Positions 22,707 to 34,561 of a DNA stretch of 64,000 nucleotides are shown in pieces. Each line of letters starts with the position of its first letter. Position 1 is the first letter of the stretch. Origin of the DNA: Steromphala cineraria (taxonomy: Eukaryota; Mollusca; Gastropoda; Trochida; Trochidae); NCBI GenBank assembly GCA_916613615.1, contig OU744732.1:61331227-61395226 (forward strand). Direction: 5' to 3'. The notes beneath the pieces were generated by a model, which searched no databases, was not told the DNA's origin, and saw only the letters and a program-made list of their open reading frames with translations. The position numbers and the translations under genes were made by a program.

Positions 22707-23996
22707 GTGTATTTTCCTTACAGCCAAGATGAAATCAGTAATTATAAGAAGAGTGGTTAAGACATTAGATGTGTGGATTTTGCCTGTTTTTTTGGTAAAA
22801 AATACTTCCGGTAATGGAAAAAAAGTAAATGAAAACGTTATCCCATTTTGAGATAAACTTTTAAAAACATTACATAAAAGGAGAAAGAAAATGAACATAA
22901 TGAGAGTAGTCTCTGCCCCACGAATATCATTCTCGTAGCAGAAATAAAACAGAAAACCACATTAAAGTTTACCTGATTATGAGTATTATTTACAAGAGTA
23001 CGGTAAGTATCGCAACACATTGAGAGTGAAAAGTTCGTGCATGTATGTTGCAGCGCGAGTCAATCATGCGTTTGAAAAACTGCCACGTTGTATTGATATG
23101 GATGTGTTGGGATTATTGTACAGCGAAGTATATGTTGAAATGAAGTATTGATTCTACAATGATTTGATTTATAAGACTGAGTGATTCATTTAGTAAGGTA
23201 AGCATATATCATTATTCATTTTCAATGATTTCGTAGCTTATCAGATTATGCTATCACATATATATTACATAATAAATGTTTTATGATGCCTTGTTATGAT
23301 GTTACTGACATGAGTATAATGCAATTGAAAACTAGTCCTTCAAAAGGATATTCAAAAGTAATTAAACATATTACATCTAATGTATGTTCACTTAAGAAAG
23401 AGTTAGAGTAGTATTATATATAAGCGTTACTCAGTACATTATTTCATAAAAAAAAAGACTTGGCATTTATGTAAATTGGTATATCTACATATGATATGCA
23501 TAGATAATTTACATTTCGCATATAATATCTTTATCATACAAGCATACTCATACCAGACGAACATTATAAATCATCTCACTTCATAATATTAACTTGTAAA
23601 TACCCATCTATGTACATATATACATAAACTTCCACATACATATACTTTTTGCATACGCACATATATACACATTCATTAACACGAATCTATGCATCGAATC
23701 TATGCATCGGTTGTATACGAGTGTTCTTGTACATGCATACATACCAAAGCACATTAACATCATATACTCGCATACCCTTACAGATACACTCATGTAGTCC
23801 GTTTGCATGTAGATGCGTGATATGTTACATATTGAGATTCTATTGATGTTTTAAATACCATAAGTACACAGTACCTTAGAATATATTCAATATTTTGCTG
23901 TAGAATGGGTAACATGCACACTCACTGTCTGGTGTACACAAAATGTATATATTTGAAGTTTATAGTGTATTACACCCGAGGGTCACATTGCACAGT
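22707..23996 (-). other. Spacer between LINE ORF1 and ORF2, AT-rich with ACATATAT-type tracts
   Basis: About 1.3 kb without a supported gene. It contains degenerate TACATA/CATATA tracts (23600-23780) and a repeated CTATGCATCG (about 23685 and 23700). This is longer than usual between L1-like ORFs, so it may include a separate insertion; no clear borders are visible. Confidence 0.4.
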
Positions 23997-24791
23997 TTAT
24001 ATTTCATAAGGAGGGTTCATGTCTCCTGTTAGGTTGATACGACTCACCCAAGGTGAACCACTGTTGGTTCTTGTCTCCAGTACATGGTCAACCCCTAACT
24101 GACGCACACGAGTTTGAAGTTTTTCCTCGTTGTATATGGCCCTTGACTTACGGTAGAGAATGGCGCGCTGCTTCTTCAATTTAGCCGGCAGATCGGTGCG
24201 AATAGACATTCGCTTACCTTTAAGTTGTTTTGCTGATCTGAGAACCATATCTCTGTCTGACATACTGAGAAAACTCGCAATGATAGGGGAGGGAGCATCA
24301 GGGGTAGGGTCACCGGGGAAGGGTTTTCTTGGGAGTCTGTGAATGGCCTTAAAGAAGATGTTGTCCACTGTGTTGTCGGATAGCTTTAAGTCTTCGGTGA
24401 ACATGTCGCGCAGAACTTTCTCGGAGTCTTCGTTTGTGTTTTCCGTAAGTCCATAAAACAAAAGGTTTGTCTTGCGGTCATGGATCTCCTGCTGTAGTAT
24501 TCGTCTTTCAAAAGAAATAGCTTGTTCCGATAATTTCGATTTAAGAGATTGAACCTCGGACTTAAGACCCTTGACTTCATGCTCGTGAATGCCGGCAAGG
24601 TTTTCCACGTCATCGACACGTTTTGAAATGTTACACATGTCTTGTTTTAAATCGTTTATGGCTTTATTAATTTCAACATTTCCGTTATCGATCTTATCAG
24701 AGATTCGCTTTTCCATGCTTACGAGAAGGTCTTCGATAGATGGGCTTGATGACGAGCGTGTGTTAACACCTGACTTCGGCTGGTGTGACAT
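23997..24791 (-). CDS. LINE ORF1 protein (L1-type, coiled coil plus RRM-like)
   Basis: ATG at 24791 (MSHQPKSGVNTRSSS); the longer frame from 24812 starts at a TTG. 264 residues. A coiled coil spans about 25-110 (ISDKIDNGNVEINKAINDL, then VKGLKSEVQSLKSKL). An RRM-like region follows with LLFYGLTENTNEDSEKVLRD and FKAIHRLP. The C-terminal domain has PIIASFLSMSDRDMVL and KKQRAILYRKSRAIYNEEKL. L1 ORF1 proteins trimerise and bind LINE RNA in the cytoplasm. No internal stop is seen. It lies upstream of ORF2 in the same direction. Confidence 0.85.
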   Translation of the reverse strand: MSHQPKSGVNTRSSSSPSIEDLLVSMEKRISDKIDNGNVEINKAINDLKQDMCNISKRVDDVENLAGIHEHEVKGLKSEVQSLKSKLSEQAISFERRILQQEIHDRKTNLLFYGLTENTNEDSEKVLRDMFTEDLKLSDNTVDNIFFKAIHRLPRKPFPGDPTPDAPSPIIASFLSMSDRDMVLRSAKQLKGKRMSIRTDLPAKLKKQRAILYRKSRAIYNEEKLQTRVRQLGVDHVLETRTNSGSPWVSRINLTGDMNPPYEI

Positions 24792-25052
24792 TGTAGAATG
24801 TAGAATGTTCAAAGTGTCTCGAGTTATAGTTTACTCACTCTTTTCATTAAGTCTTGTGGTGTTTTCCAAGAAAAAGGTAGTTATTCAGTTTTCAGTCATA
24901 AGTTTGATTATCGGATACTCGTGGGCAGGAGCCTCTCACACACACGTCCTATCGCTCCGCATGCGCCACGTTCAGTTATTGAGTTCCTTGTATTCATAAG
25001 TGTTAAATATAAGATTATTCTTATAAATTATTCACTCCCGACAAATCATGAG

Positions 25053-25476
25053 CCATAGTGAAGATTGAAATCAACTAGGTAAGTGTTGATTCCTTTTAGC
25101 TTTTTTTGAAAATCACAACAGGGGTCGATTTAATTTTGTTGAAGGATTAACTTTTTACGTTGGCTGCACCATAGTTTTATATTCACTCAGTCAGCGGTCA
25201 TTATTTCAACCATATCCCATGGTTTGAGATAATGATATCATATCATGCACCATAACATCCAATGATTATGGTGTTAAACAAGCTTACCTAGAGAAAAGTT
25301 TTCTTGATTAACATTGTAGAGGTTGAACATCGTAGAATGGATTTGTATAGAACTCTTTGTTCATAGTAAACAATTTTATTATAATATCACACTGAAAATA
25401 TCGACTCCTGTTGTGATTTCCAAAACGAACTAAAAGGAATCAACACTTACCCAGTTCATTTCGATCTTCACTCTGG
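25053..25476. mobile_element. MITE-like element with about 75-bp terminal inverted repeats
   Basis: The left arm begins CCATAGTGAAGATTG (25053) and the right arm ends CGATCTTCACTCTGG (25476). Inside the arms, AAGTGTTGATTCCTTTTAG at 25081-25099 mirrors CTAAAAGGAATCAACACTT at 25431-25449, and ATCACAACAGGGGTCGA mirrors TCGACTCCTGTTGTGAT. No coding sequence lies between. I see no clear target duplication, so the superfamily is open. Confidence 0.75.
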
Positions 25477-25717
25477 ATATGTTTTTCATTGAGAAAGTCT
25501 AGTGATGTGTATGTGCAGATTCTTTATTTGGTATTCATTCTAATGACTGTTGCTTTGTACAGTGCTTGAAAAACATGAAACAATAAACAAAGTGAAAGTG
25601 ATATTCATTGAAACAATGAAAGGAAATGAAGTGAAATACATATTTGAAATGAGAACTACCTAGCGTCTGAGCTGTTTGTTAAAAACTTTTTAAAAGCTTG
25701 TGTGGGTTTTGTCCGGT

Positions 25718-25935
25718 AGCTTTTGTCTGGGTGGCTTTTGTCCTAGGTGGCAATTGTCCTAGGTGGCATTTGTCCGGGTGGCTTCTGTCCGGGTGGCTTT
25801 TGTCCTAGGTGGCTTTTGTCGTAGGTGGCTATTGTCCTAGGGGGCTTTTGTCCGGGTGGCTTTTGTCCTAGACCCGCTTCCGTGTCGTATGCATTGTATG
25901 CATTGTATGCATTGGTATGCATTGTATGCATTGTA
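25718..25935. repeat. Minisatellite of GTCCTAGGTGGCTTTT units followed by TGTATGCATT repeats
   Basis: At 25718-25872 units of about 16 bp alternate between GTCCTAGGTGGCTTTT and GTCCGGGTGGCTTTT. They are followed at 25880-25935 by several copies of GTATGCATT. The open frames here are repeat translations. Confidence 0.85.
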
Positions 25936-26404
25936 TGTTCTATATGTTATGCGTGGTACCCTATACATGGTGGGTATTGTACGAATGGTATTTTTGAATG
26001 TATCGCACATGTATATATGGTATCGTATGTAAATTATTGTACGTATAGTCGGTATTGTACGTGGGTATTTTCAAAAATAAATATACCAGGTATGGTGCAT
26101 GCAAATGGTTGAATGTGTTCGTGTGTATGCTGGTATGTGTGCGAGTTGATGAATTTGTTTATACACGTATTGATAAGCAATATATGAATTTCTAATGTTT
26201 TTTTATGTAAATTTAATACTCCTACGAACTAGTGAATGTAATTTTTGTAGCAAAAAAAAAATAATGCAGGCAATCCAACTTTGTTCCAATATCCACTCAG
26301 TTGATCAGAAATATAAAAACATTACTTCCATCATGTTTTCAAAGTTAAATATGTAAAATAATTATTATAATAATACTAAATTGTTTATTTATGTGTCTTG
26401 AGTT

Positions 26405-27103
26405 TTTACAACCCCGTTTACCCTGCTGAAAGATGAGGTTTCCACACGACTCGGTGTTGAACTTTCTCCAGACACTGTGCAGACTGACTTTGAGTCTGCC
26501 GCAAACAGAGCCGTAGAAGTCTTCCCAGGAGCTGACATCAGAGGATTTTTTTCATTACAGCCAAGCACTGTGGCGACATGTCTCCGAGAAAGGTCTTGCT
26601 CCAGACTACCGTGAAGATCAACGTGTACACGCAGTCACATGTGAGAAGAGCTGCTGCTCTGCCACTTTTGCCAGCTGACATCGTCCAGGACGTTGAGGTC
26701 TTGGAGTCTGGACCAGATGGCGACAAGATCCAAGTCTTCAACGACTACATGACATCAATATGGCTAGACTTTGACGCCCGCTTCCCTGTGAAAATGTGGA
26801 ACCAGCACGGCAACACTGGACCAAGGACAAACAATCATTTGGAAGGATTTCACAACGGGTTTAAAAAACGAGTCAAGAAGTCTCATCCCAACATCTACGA
26901 ACTAATCGGGGAACTAAAGAAAATGGAGAGGGAAGAGCGTGTCCTAAGGAGGCAGTTAGAGCACGGTGGTACCGTCAGCGGACAAGGGTATACAGGGACT
27001 TGGATACCAAGATCCAGAGACTGAAGAACCAGCTGTCCACAGGGATGAAGACACCGCTGCAGTTTGTTAATGCTGTGGGGCACCTCGTCAAATTGCAATG
27101 ACA
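26405..27103 (+). pseudogene. MULE-type transposase fragment
   Basis: Plus-strand reading in two frames. The first piece is LLKDEVSTRLGVELSPDTVQ, then TDFESAANRAVEVFPGADI, then FHYSQALWRHVSEKGLAPDY. A frame change near 26580-26640 leads into RRAAALPLLPADIVQDVE and then WNQHGNTGPRTNNHLEGFHN and KKRVKKSHPNIYELI. This order matches the catalytic C-terminal part of MULE-domain transposases common in molluscs. The N-terminus is absent and I found no terminal repeats. Confidence 0.7.
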
Positions 27104-27589
27104 TTGACTTCAAATAGTTACATCAGTGCAGTAAGATGTATAAAAGTGTCAAGTGTCCAACTTCACAAAGGAAGTATGATAATGTCAGATGTATAAAAAT
27201 GTCTGGAAGCATGAAATGTAAAAATCTGTTACTGTTTATTGTTATGAATTAAATGATCAAACCTCTTCAACAAATTTATATTTACTTCAAGTGGAATAGT
27301 CCATTATCAAACATAAACACATACACAACATACACAAACCACCCATGCATGTCTCTGTTTTGATAGCAGTGTAGGCACATTGGGATGTAGGCACATCGGG
27401 AACATGCCGGCCAGACTGATATCTCACATTGCCCCCTTTTCCTCTCTCTATCTAAATATAACCTGTCTGGATTAATCTTATCCTTTTCTGTTATTTTATA
27501 ATTAACATAACCGCCCTCTCCCCACTCTTTTTCAAATCCCAAATGTTTTATTTACCACTTAATACTTTCATTAGCTTTATTTGGGTGTC

Positions 27590-27712
27590 TATGACCTATT
27601 CTAAATGTTATGTCCCATTCATTGGAAATAACATTTAGAATAGGCCCCACGCCAGCGACATCACCCAATGGTGGAAGAAGACGTTAAACTCCAACCCAAC
27701 AGCAATCTTATC
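27590..27712. repeat. Hairpin plus SINE-like tail
   Basis: CCTATTCTAAATGTTAT (27596) and ATAACATTTAGAATAGG form an inverted repeat. It is followed by GTGGAAGAAGACGTTAAACT, which resembles the conserved tail of invertebrate SINEs. The tRNA-like head was not recognised. Confidence 0.4.
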
Positions 27713-28440
27713 TTAAAATATGATATTACCTTTTCAAATACACACTTATGTCATAAAATCTCTACATGTATGTTGAGACAAGGCTCAGTTCTATTTATAT
27801 TATTACTGCGCCTAATCTTTAAATGACAATTCAAAATTTTACTAACATTGGCAAATGAAAACTCTTTGTATTATCAGCATGAAAAAAAAATTCTTTATGA
27901 AAAAAACCGCATTTTGTGAAAAAAGTACTAACAAGGAAATGGCTTATTAATCTAAGCCTATATATGCCGTGCCTAGTCTAACCAGTAAGACATGTTATTA
28001 AAGTACCGACTAGTTAAAAACTAGCAAAATGAAAATACATGATTTTAAACAGAACTTTGATAGACGAAAAAATAAGATGGTTATTTAATCTTGGAGTATA
28101 TGGCGTATATTTCACCTGAATGATCTAATCCTGTAATATCAATAACGTATACGGTATACTTATAGACTCTACAACTCTATTCAACATTAATATTCGACAA
28201 AATTCATAACTTAAGAAAGATATAAAAGATATGAGCGTGAATTTCCCGAGGATATTTAATCTTGTAATACCATTTCCATGTACGATTTATTTACATATTC
28301 TTAAACTCTACTACTTCACACGAAAATGACTTTGATGATTAACGAAGTTCATAATGAAATATGACTAGTTATAACAAAGGCGTAGTTTAAGAAATGGCTA
28401 TTGGAATATCTAGCGCAAATTTCCATTGGATATTAAATAG
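27713..28440. other. AT-rich non-coding
   Basis: Nothing recognised. Confidence 0.3.
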
Positions 28441-28873
28441 AGGATATTATATGAGTGTCCATGAAATACTATGTTTACGACACGAGTGGCTAAATATTAG
28501 TATTTCCCGAGCAAGAGCGAGGGATATACTGATATTTAGGCACTCGTGTCGTAAACATAGTATGGCATGGGCACAAATATAATATTCTGTTTATTACCGA
28601 AATCCCAAATTTAACGAAAATCCTCAAAAACTACATCTCAGCATGGGCCGACTAGCCGCCGTCGACCCGTATAGATTGTGACGTCATAGGTGAACCGTGA
28701 CGTCAAAGCATTGTTTATAACGTGACGTCACAGTGAAAAAGTGATATTTTGCCCTAGGGCAACATATGAAAAATATGAACCTCAATAAGACTGCCCTCGT
28801 AGGTAATAACATGTTTTATCACCTATGACGTCACAATCCTTACGGGCCGCCCGCTAGTCTGCCTATGCTGTGA
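28441..28873. mobile_element. Dispersed repeat family A, copy 1: two nested palindromes
   Basis: The first palindrome spans about 28454-28570; its arms contain ACTATGTTTACGACACGAGT and the exact reverse complement. The second spans about 28638-28872, with arms of about 50 bp that include ATTGTGACGTCATAGGTG and CACCTATGACGTCACAAT. A diverged copy of the whole unit lies at about 54650-54990. There is no coding capacity. It is probably a non-autonomous DNA element. Confidence 0.7.
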
Positions 28874-29467
28874 AGAAGGTTTTGAGCATGTTCTTCAATT
28901 TTGACTAATATGACAAAAGAGAAGTCAGCAACACCTGCCAGGCGTTCACCGAGAACACTAAGAAAGAGTTATAGATAAGAAAACAAATTCAATATTTTAA
29001 AGGTTGAGTGAGCTTTTCAAGTCTGGAGTAACATATTTCAAAGTTGTAGATTGTGTTTTTGAATTGCGGAGCACTGTTAATGAAAATAATCATGGTAAGG
29101 CCAATTTTGTCAGTATTGTGACAGTTTGAGATATAATGTCACGATAAAGATCGAAAATCGGACATGGACGGACATATAATGGACACGTTTTGGGACAATC
29201 ATCTACAGAAAACGGAAACACATATTGGATTTGATAGCGTTTGATTGTTACTGCTGTTACTACGTGTCATATTTGGTATCTTGTAATCATTGTATACCCA
29301 GTAAATTGCTAATGATTAGCAATGGCGCATCTTTTTGAGAGTCTGTAACATAGATCACCGAAAGTGCAATTAAGACCCATTAATGGACGGGTTTATCATT
29401 TACTGATCAACAAAAGAATTAAAATTTCTTGCAGCTCGGCTGCTTTACATGGTTTGCTACTTTCAAA
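28874..29467. other. Non-coding
   Basis: Nothing recognised. Confidence 0.3.
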
Positions 29468-30620
29468 GAAGAAGAAGAAGAAGAAGAAGAAGAAGAATAG
29501 TTTATTACAAAAAAAGTGTCACGCCCTGAAACAGGGCCCGGCCTACACAGGCCTATGAGACACTAACAGACATTTAAAAATTCCTTAAAAATATAATATA
29601 AAATACCATACAATAAATCTTATCACTACATATATACAAACTTACAGGCTTACAAGCATAGATACACCCATCAATACATACATACACTGAAACATTATCA
29701 CATACATACAGTACATACCTACACACACCCATACGTTAGTACATTAGTATGTTAGCACATACATACAGTACATACATACATACATACATAAGTACATGTA
29801 CACAATACATACATATACGCACATACCCATACATTAGTACATTAGTGCATTAGTACCTGCCTACACCACATACATACACATATACATACATTAGTACATT
29901 AATACATTAGTATGTACATACATGTATACAATATGTATACATACATATACGCACACATCCACACGTGAGCACATTATACATACACACCTACTAAGACACA
30001 TACATAAGAATGCACCTACACACAAAACCACACAAACACAAACACACATACAGACAGACAGACAGACATACATTCTTACATAAATACCTACATACATACA
30101 TACCTCAACCCATACACACCTATCGTTAACGTTCAACCTACCAACATACAAACTGCAGAAATACCTACAGGCATACATATCATCTCATAAATTAATACAA
30201 TAATAAAAACCTACATCCACATGTACATACATGCATACATACATAAACTCAACAGTTCACATGTACATACCATCCAAATTATACATAACTAAAATTCCTG
30301 ACACATCAAGCTCCCTTTCATCCATACTTGCGGTAAAATACATACCATACCTACATGTACAATAGATATATATCAAAGTAATATAATAGTAATAATATAT
30401 ATATATATACATGAGTGGCTATTGATGAGCAAATCTTCTTTTCATCATATTGGATAGAGTTGCTCCCAAGAGAGGTTGCAAGTTGTCTGAATTTAATAAT
30501 ATTTTAAGTTTATCTGCACTTTTCAAGTGGGAATAGTAATATTGTCCTGAGGCTGCATTGGAGAGTTGGGATGTAAGATGTAAAATGTTTGATAACAGTT
30601 GACATGTTAATTTTCTGAAT
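29468..30620 (-). pseudogene. LINE remnant: C-terminal coding end, repeat-rich 3' UTR and (TTC)n tail
   Basis: On the minus strand at about 30590-30415 the sequence reads LQLSNAASGQYYYSHL, then ADKLKILLNSDNLQPLLGAT and NMMKRRFAHQ before a stop. This resembles the C-terminus of invertebrate LINE ORF2 proteins. A 3' UTR full of TATG/ACATAC repeats (29640-30250) follows. The end at 29468-29560 contains an inverted motif, a GTAATAAACTA and then about nine GAA units on the plus strand (TTC tail on the minus). Confidence 0.45.
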
Positions 30621-33600
30621 ATAAGGAATGAAGTCGTCTTAAACGTTAATATAATCGTTTATAACAAACGTTTGTATCTTAATTCATAATATCAAAAAGA
30701 AAACGCATGAGAATTTGATGATCCTTTAAAGATTAAGTCCAGGCATGTAAATATATTTTACAATGGCTGAGCAAATGAAATCTATTGATATTTTTAAAAC
30801 AATTATTATCATACTATATATTTAAAAAAATATTTGCTACACTTAAACATTTACATTATCTTTATAATAACTTGAGTTTCTATCATGAAATGCATGTGTA
30901 TCATTCTTTGTTAATAGTAATTATATTTCAATAAATAATGTATATAGAAGAGGCGTTTTATCTGTCAAGATAATGAAATTGCCGAAGCGTGTTTGAGCGT
31001 ACGGAGGCGTGTCAGTCTGGTTTGGCTAAGGCGGGAGGGGAAGTGAAAACGTGTTGAATGTTGTCTGATGCTATCTGGATACGCTCATTTCATGCTTTGG
31101 CTCTTCTGTCTCAATGAAGTTTCATCAGTGCCAATCCGGGCCAGGTTGGTGATACTTCTCAAAGAGCTGCTCAGTGTAACGCGCCTGGTAGGTCTAAGCG
31201 CACGCCCATTCTGTACTGAGGTGACCCCATGAACTCTGAATGTGTGTTTATGCTGTCGTCAGTACACAGTACCGTAGTTCCTTAAGTAAAACGCTTTTCG
31301 GTCTATATATCTTTAGAGAAAACATTTCTCGACCTTTTTAAATATAATAATTCTAATGCAATATTCGAATAATAGTTGCATGACACGTTGATAAACGAAT
31401 GAATAAATGTTTTCCTTTTCACATCTTTGAACCATTAAAATTATACAAATCAAATTTTTAAGTTTTGAGCTATTTTGAAATAAATCGGGTTTTTTTCAAC
31501 ATTCCTGCATGTTTTTTAATACAAATTCAATTTTTTTACATATCATTAGAAAGAAAATACATGTTTGATTTTATTCTGATATTCATGGATTGATTCATTT
31601 ATGAACATTTAATTGAAATGTCATGTTTTCTTACAGGAACGGCATGGAGGTGTTCAATTTAAGAGGACTGTATTCATTAACTGCTTATTGGTCGGAAATA
31701 TTAACATTTTGGAATCAATATTTATTTTTTTATTAATAGATAATGACTTTTTTTTAGTTGCGATACAGTTTTTTTGAACATTTAACAAAACAATATTATT
31801 ATTTAATCATTACAGCAGAATAGAATTTAGGAACCAATATTTGTTTTTATATTCATGGATACATGTATATGACATAATGACGGTTTTATTTAAACGGTAC
31901 AGTTATTTTTAGCATATTAGAAAACAGTTATATTCTTTAATCATTACATCAGTTATGATCAAGATCATTCTCTTGAAATTCTGCTATAATCCATTTTTTT
32001 GGACATAAATTTATTCAATCCAAAGTTGCAGCCACCCCATTAGTAGGAAAAACAAGCAATATTTAGCAATCATAAAATAAATCTATTATTTTGTATTTAC
32101 AAGGTAATATCTATACCTTTTCTAAAAAAATATTTTCATCCTTTCTTGTGTTTGTGTGCAGTTTTATCAATAATGTATAGCACCGGAGTTCAAATAAAAC
32201 TTAGGGATTGTTCATTCGGTCATTTCGGTTGCTTTAACCAATTTTAATAGTAGGCCTATGCTCTTAATTGCAGTCAGTAACCTCTAAGGTTTTATTTTTA
32301 TTCCTATATTGATATATATGTGGGTTCTTTTCAAATATGAAAAGATTGTGTATACAAGAAACAAAATACAGGATGTTCTTGGAGATATTTGTCATTACAG
32401 ATTGTCAGATGTTAAATCGTAAATACGACCGAGCCTGACCCTGGTTGACAGCTTGACTAATGTACAACACGTGAAGCGGGGGAGGAAAGATAAAGATATA
32501 GCAACATATTCCTGTGTCGACTTTCTATATTTAGTGATGGCATAAATTACACACTACTTTACGCTTTTTCTGAACGTTGATTAAAATTTCCTACTTTATG
32601 TATCATTTGTAATAAATAAAATTGTATTTTACTGAATTTCAATGTAGTTTAAGAAATCGGAACCAAATATACCAACTAAATATAGTACAAAGAACTAAAA
32701 CAATATATTTCTGTCGTTAGCGTAAAAAACAATTAACGTTATCATGTAAATTTTAAATTACTTTAAGTTTTAACAATGCGATGATCCAAAACATGCAAAA
32801 CATTAAATGACTAATTAGATTTATATTTCCCCAAACTGCTTACGTTAAGGGTCTATCATATCATAACATTATTGCCCGTGCGATATTGTTCCGATGCGTT
32901 AAAAAAAAGGGCAGCACCTGTTTTGATGTCACGGATCGAACGGCATGCATTGACCCATCAGCGGTTGTGTGGTTGTCTATCAAAATCGAATCAGTGCGTT
33001 TTTAACGATGTGCAAGGAAAACAGATGTGTGTCCTCATCAACGATCGATGCTCAGTCATGGTAGTTCTCTGATCGAATCGTTGTGGAGTGTCTTACCATT
33101 GCCCAAAGAAAATTGGTACAAATTATTGTATTCCCAAATTAAGAAAATAAAAATCGAAATGAATTTAAACCCAATCTGTTTCATCAAGCCATCAATTCAA
33201 AAACTTTACTACTGACGATCATTGGCATTTTACGATACTTAAAGAACAGATTGATAATAAACTTCATAGATTTTGTACGTAGGATTATCCTTTGTCAATG
33301 AAACTTATCATTTATGCCCAACAAACACCCAAATTACATGAAACAATATAGTACTTGTTTTAAAAAGGGATAAAGCAATCAAACTTTCGGGACGCAAGAA
33401 ACGGTTGAGATATATTTCATTAGTTTGCATACGTATGAGGAATGGGTTGAGATGTCTGTAGGTCCAGAATAGTATCTTTATAAAAGAGAATTGTAAAGAC
33501 CCAAGAACTCCGCATACATTTCCTTTCTAACCAAGTTCACAAAATCCATGAATAATAATGATTATCAATACTTAATTAACGTTAAGGAATAAGCGAATAT

Positions 33601-34456
33601 TAAAATTTTTGACAATCAACTATCATTTATATTTTTTCTTATATTCTGGAGAAATCCATGAATGATATATAATGAAATTTTTTTTATATTGAATATGAAT
33701 ATATTCCGTCATTATCCACCTGATGAAGTATTACTCATACAAATTACAATTTATATATTTACAGTAGAGATAGGTAGATGAAGTGATATTAACTATAAGT
33801 ATCGCTCTATTGAAAGTCTGTGACATAAAACTTATGACTCGTGTTGAAAACACCAATGGAAGGTTTGCAATTACACCAATTACACTTATCAGCAAGCCAA
33901 TCTTGAAATGTGTCATGATGACAAGTGTATGTATAAACCAGATGTAAGTTGGCGGACTACGTGCCGAGGGCATGCAATGTGTCTTTTAGAACTGTCGAGT
34001 ACGTTTATATCCTTGGTGAATTATTCAATAACTTTAAGCCTTCTAAGTTAGTTTTTTTATCATTATTTTCAAAACTGCAGTCAAACTTATTCGACTTATA
34101 CTCTGAAACTGAAAGTTTGAAGTTAGTTGCAACAGGGTCCCTAAAACATTGCAAAGATACAATATCAATAATATCATGTCACAAACATTGCCATAATAGA
34201 ACACATCTTTCCGGTGATTGAATTCCCACGTATCGATCTCTCCTTTGTTACTGTGATATAGGTTGCTACTTCTGTAAGTTCATTCTATATAACTGGCATA
34301 CATTGGTCTGAGAGAAAAAGCACTTACTGTGCAAGCAAATATTGAAACGTTCTCGATATTATTTCAACTGTCGAAAAACATAATCTTCTTCTAACGGCAA
34401 TGAACAACAAATTTATTGAAGAGATGGGAGTTTCTCTGCACCATCAAAGATAACTA
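30621..34456. other. Long AT-rich non-coding stretch
   Basis: I find no supportable exon, RNA gene or repeat of note. A slightly GC-richer patch at about 30970-31260 and short frames at 32872-33215 and 33949-34221 resemble nothing I know, and the latter have no flanking splice logic. Confidence 0.35.
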
Positions 34457-34559
34457 CAGTAGAACACGGATATAGCAAACTCGGATATAGCGAACAATCA
34501 GATATAGTGAACTAAATTCTTTGGTCCCTTGGAGTTCGTTATATCCGTGTTCTATACTG
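34457..34559. mobile_element. Tiny pogo/Tigger-like MITE with TA target sites
   Basis: 103 bp with ends CAGTAGAACACGGATATA and TATATCCGTGTTCTATACTG, flanked by TA on both sides (34455-34456 and 34560-34561). CAGT-starting ends with TA duplications fit the pogo group of Tc1/mariner. Confidence 0.7.
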
Positions 34560-34561
34560 TA

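Larger units (their letters stand above)
8286..24812 (-). mobile_element. L1-like LINE (degraded), split by the LTR element
   Basis: A minus-strand non-LTR retrotransposon: ORF1 at 24791-23997, ORF2 from 22706 to 20953, then the 10.5-kb LTR element, then the rest of ORF2 from 10414 to 8448. A T-rich stretch at about 8286-8310 on the plus strand looks like the A-rich tail. The two ORF2 halves meet at the 6-bp duplication ATAAGT, and the RT reading continues in frame across it, which shows they were one element. Assigning ORF1 to the same copy rests on order and strand. The 1.3 kb between ORF1 and ORF2 is unusually long and may hold a further insertion. Confidence 0.8.

Noticed and set aside
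26578..27024. Intact 148-residue host gene
   Set aside because: The frame is only the C-terminal piece of a MULE transposase, with the preceding part in another frame.
29640..30250. Possible gene in the ACATAC-rich region (95-residue minus frame)
   Set aside because: Cys/Val/Tyr-rich translation of a degenerate microsatellite.
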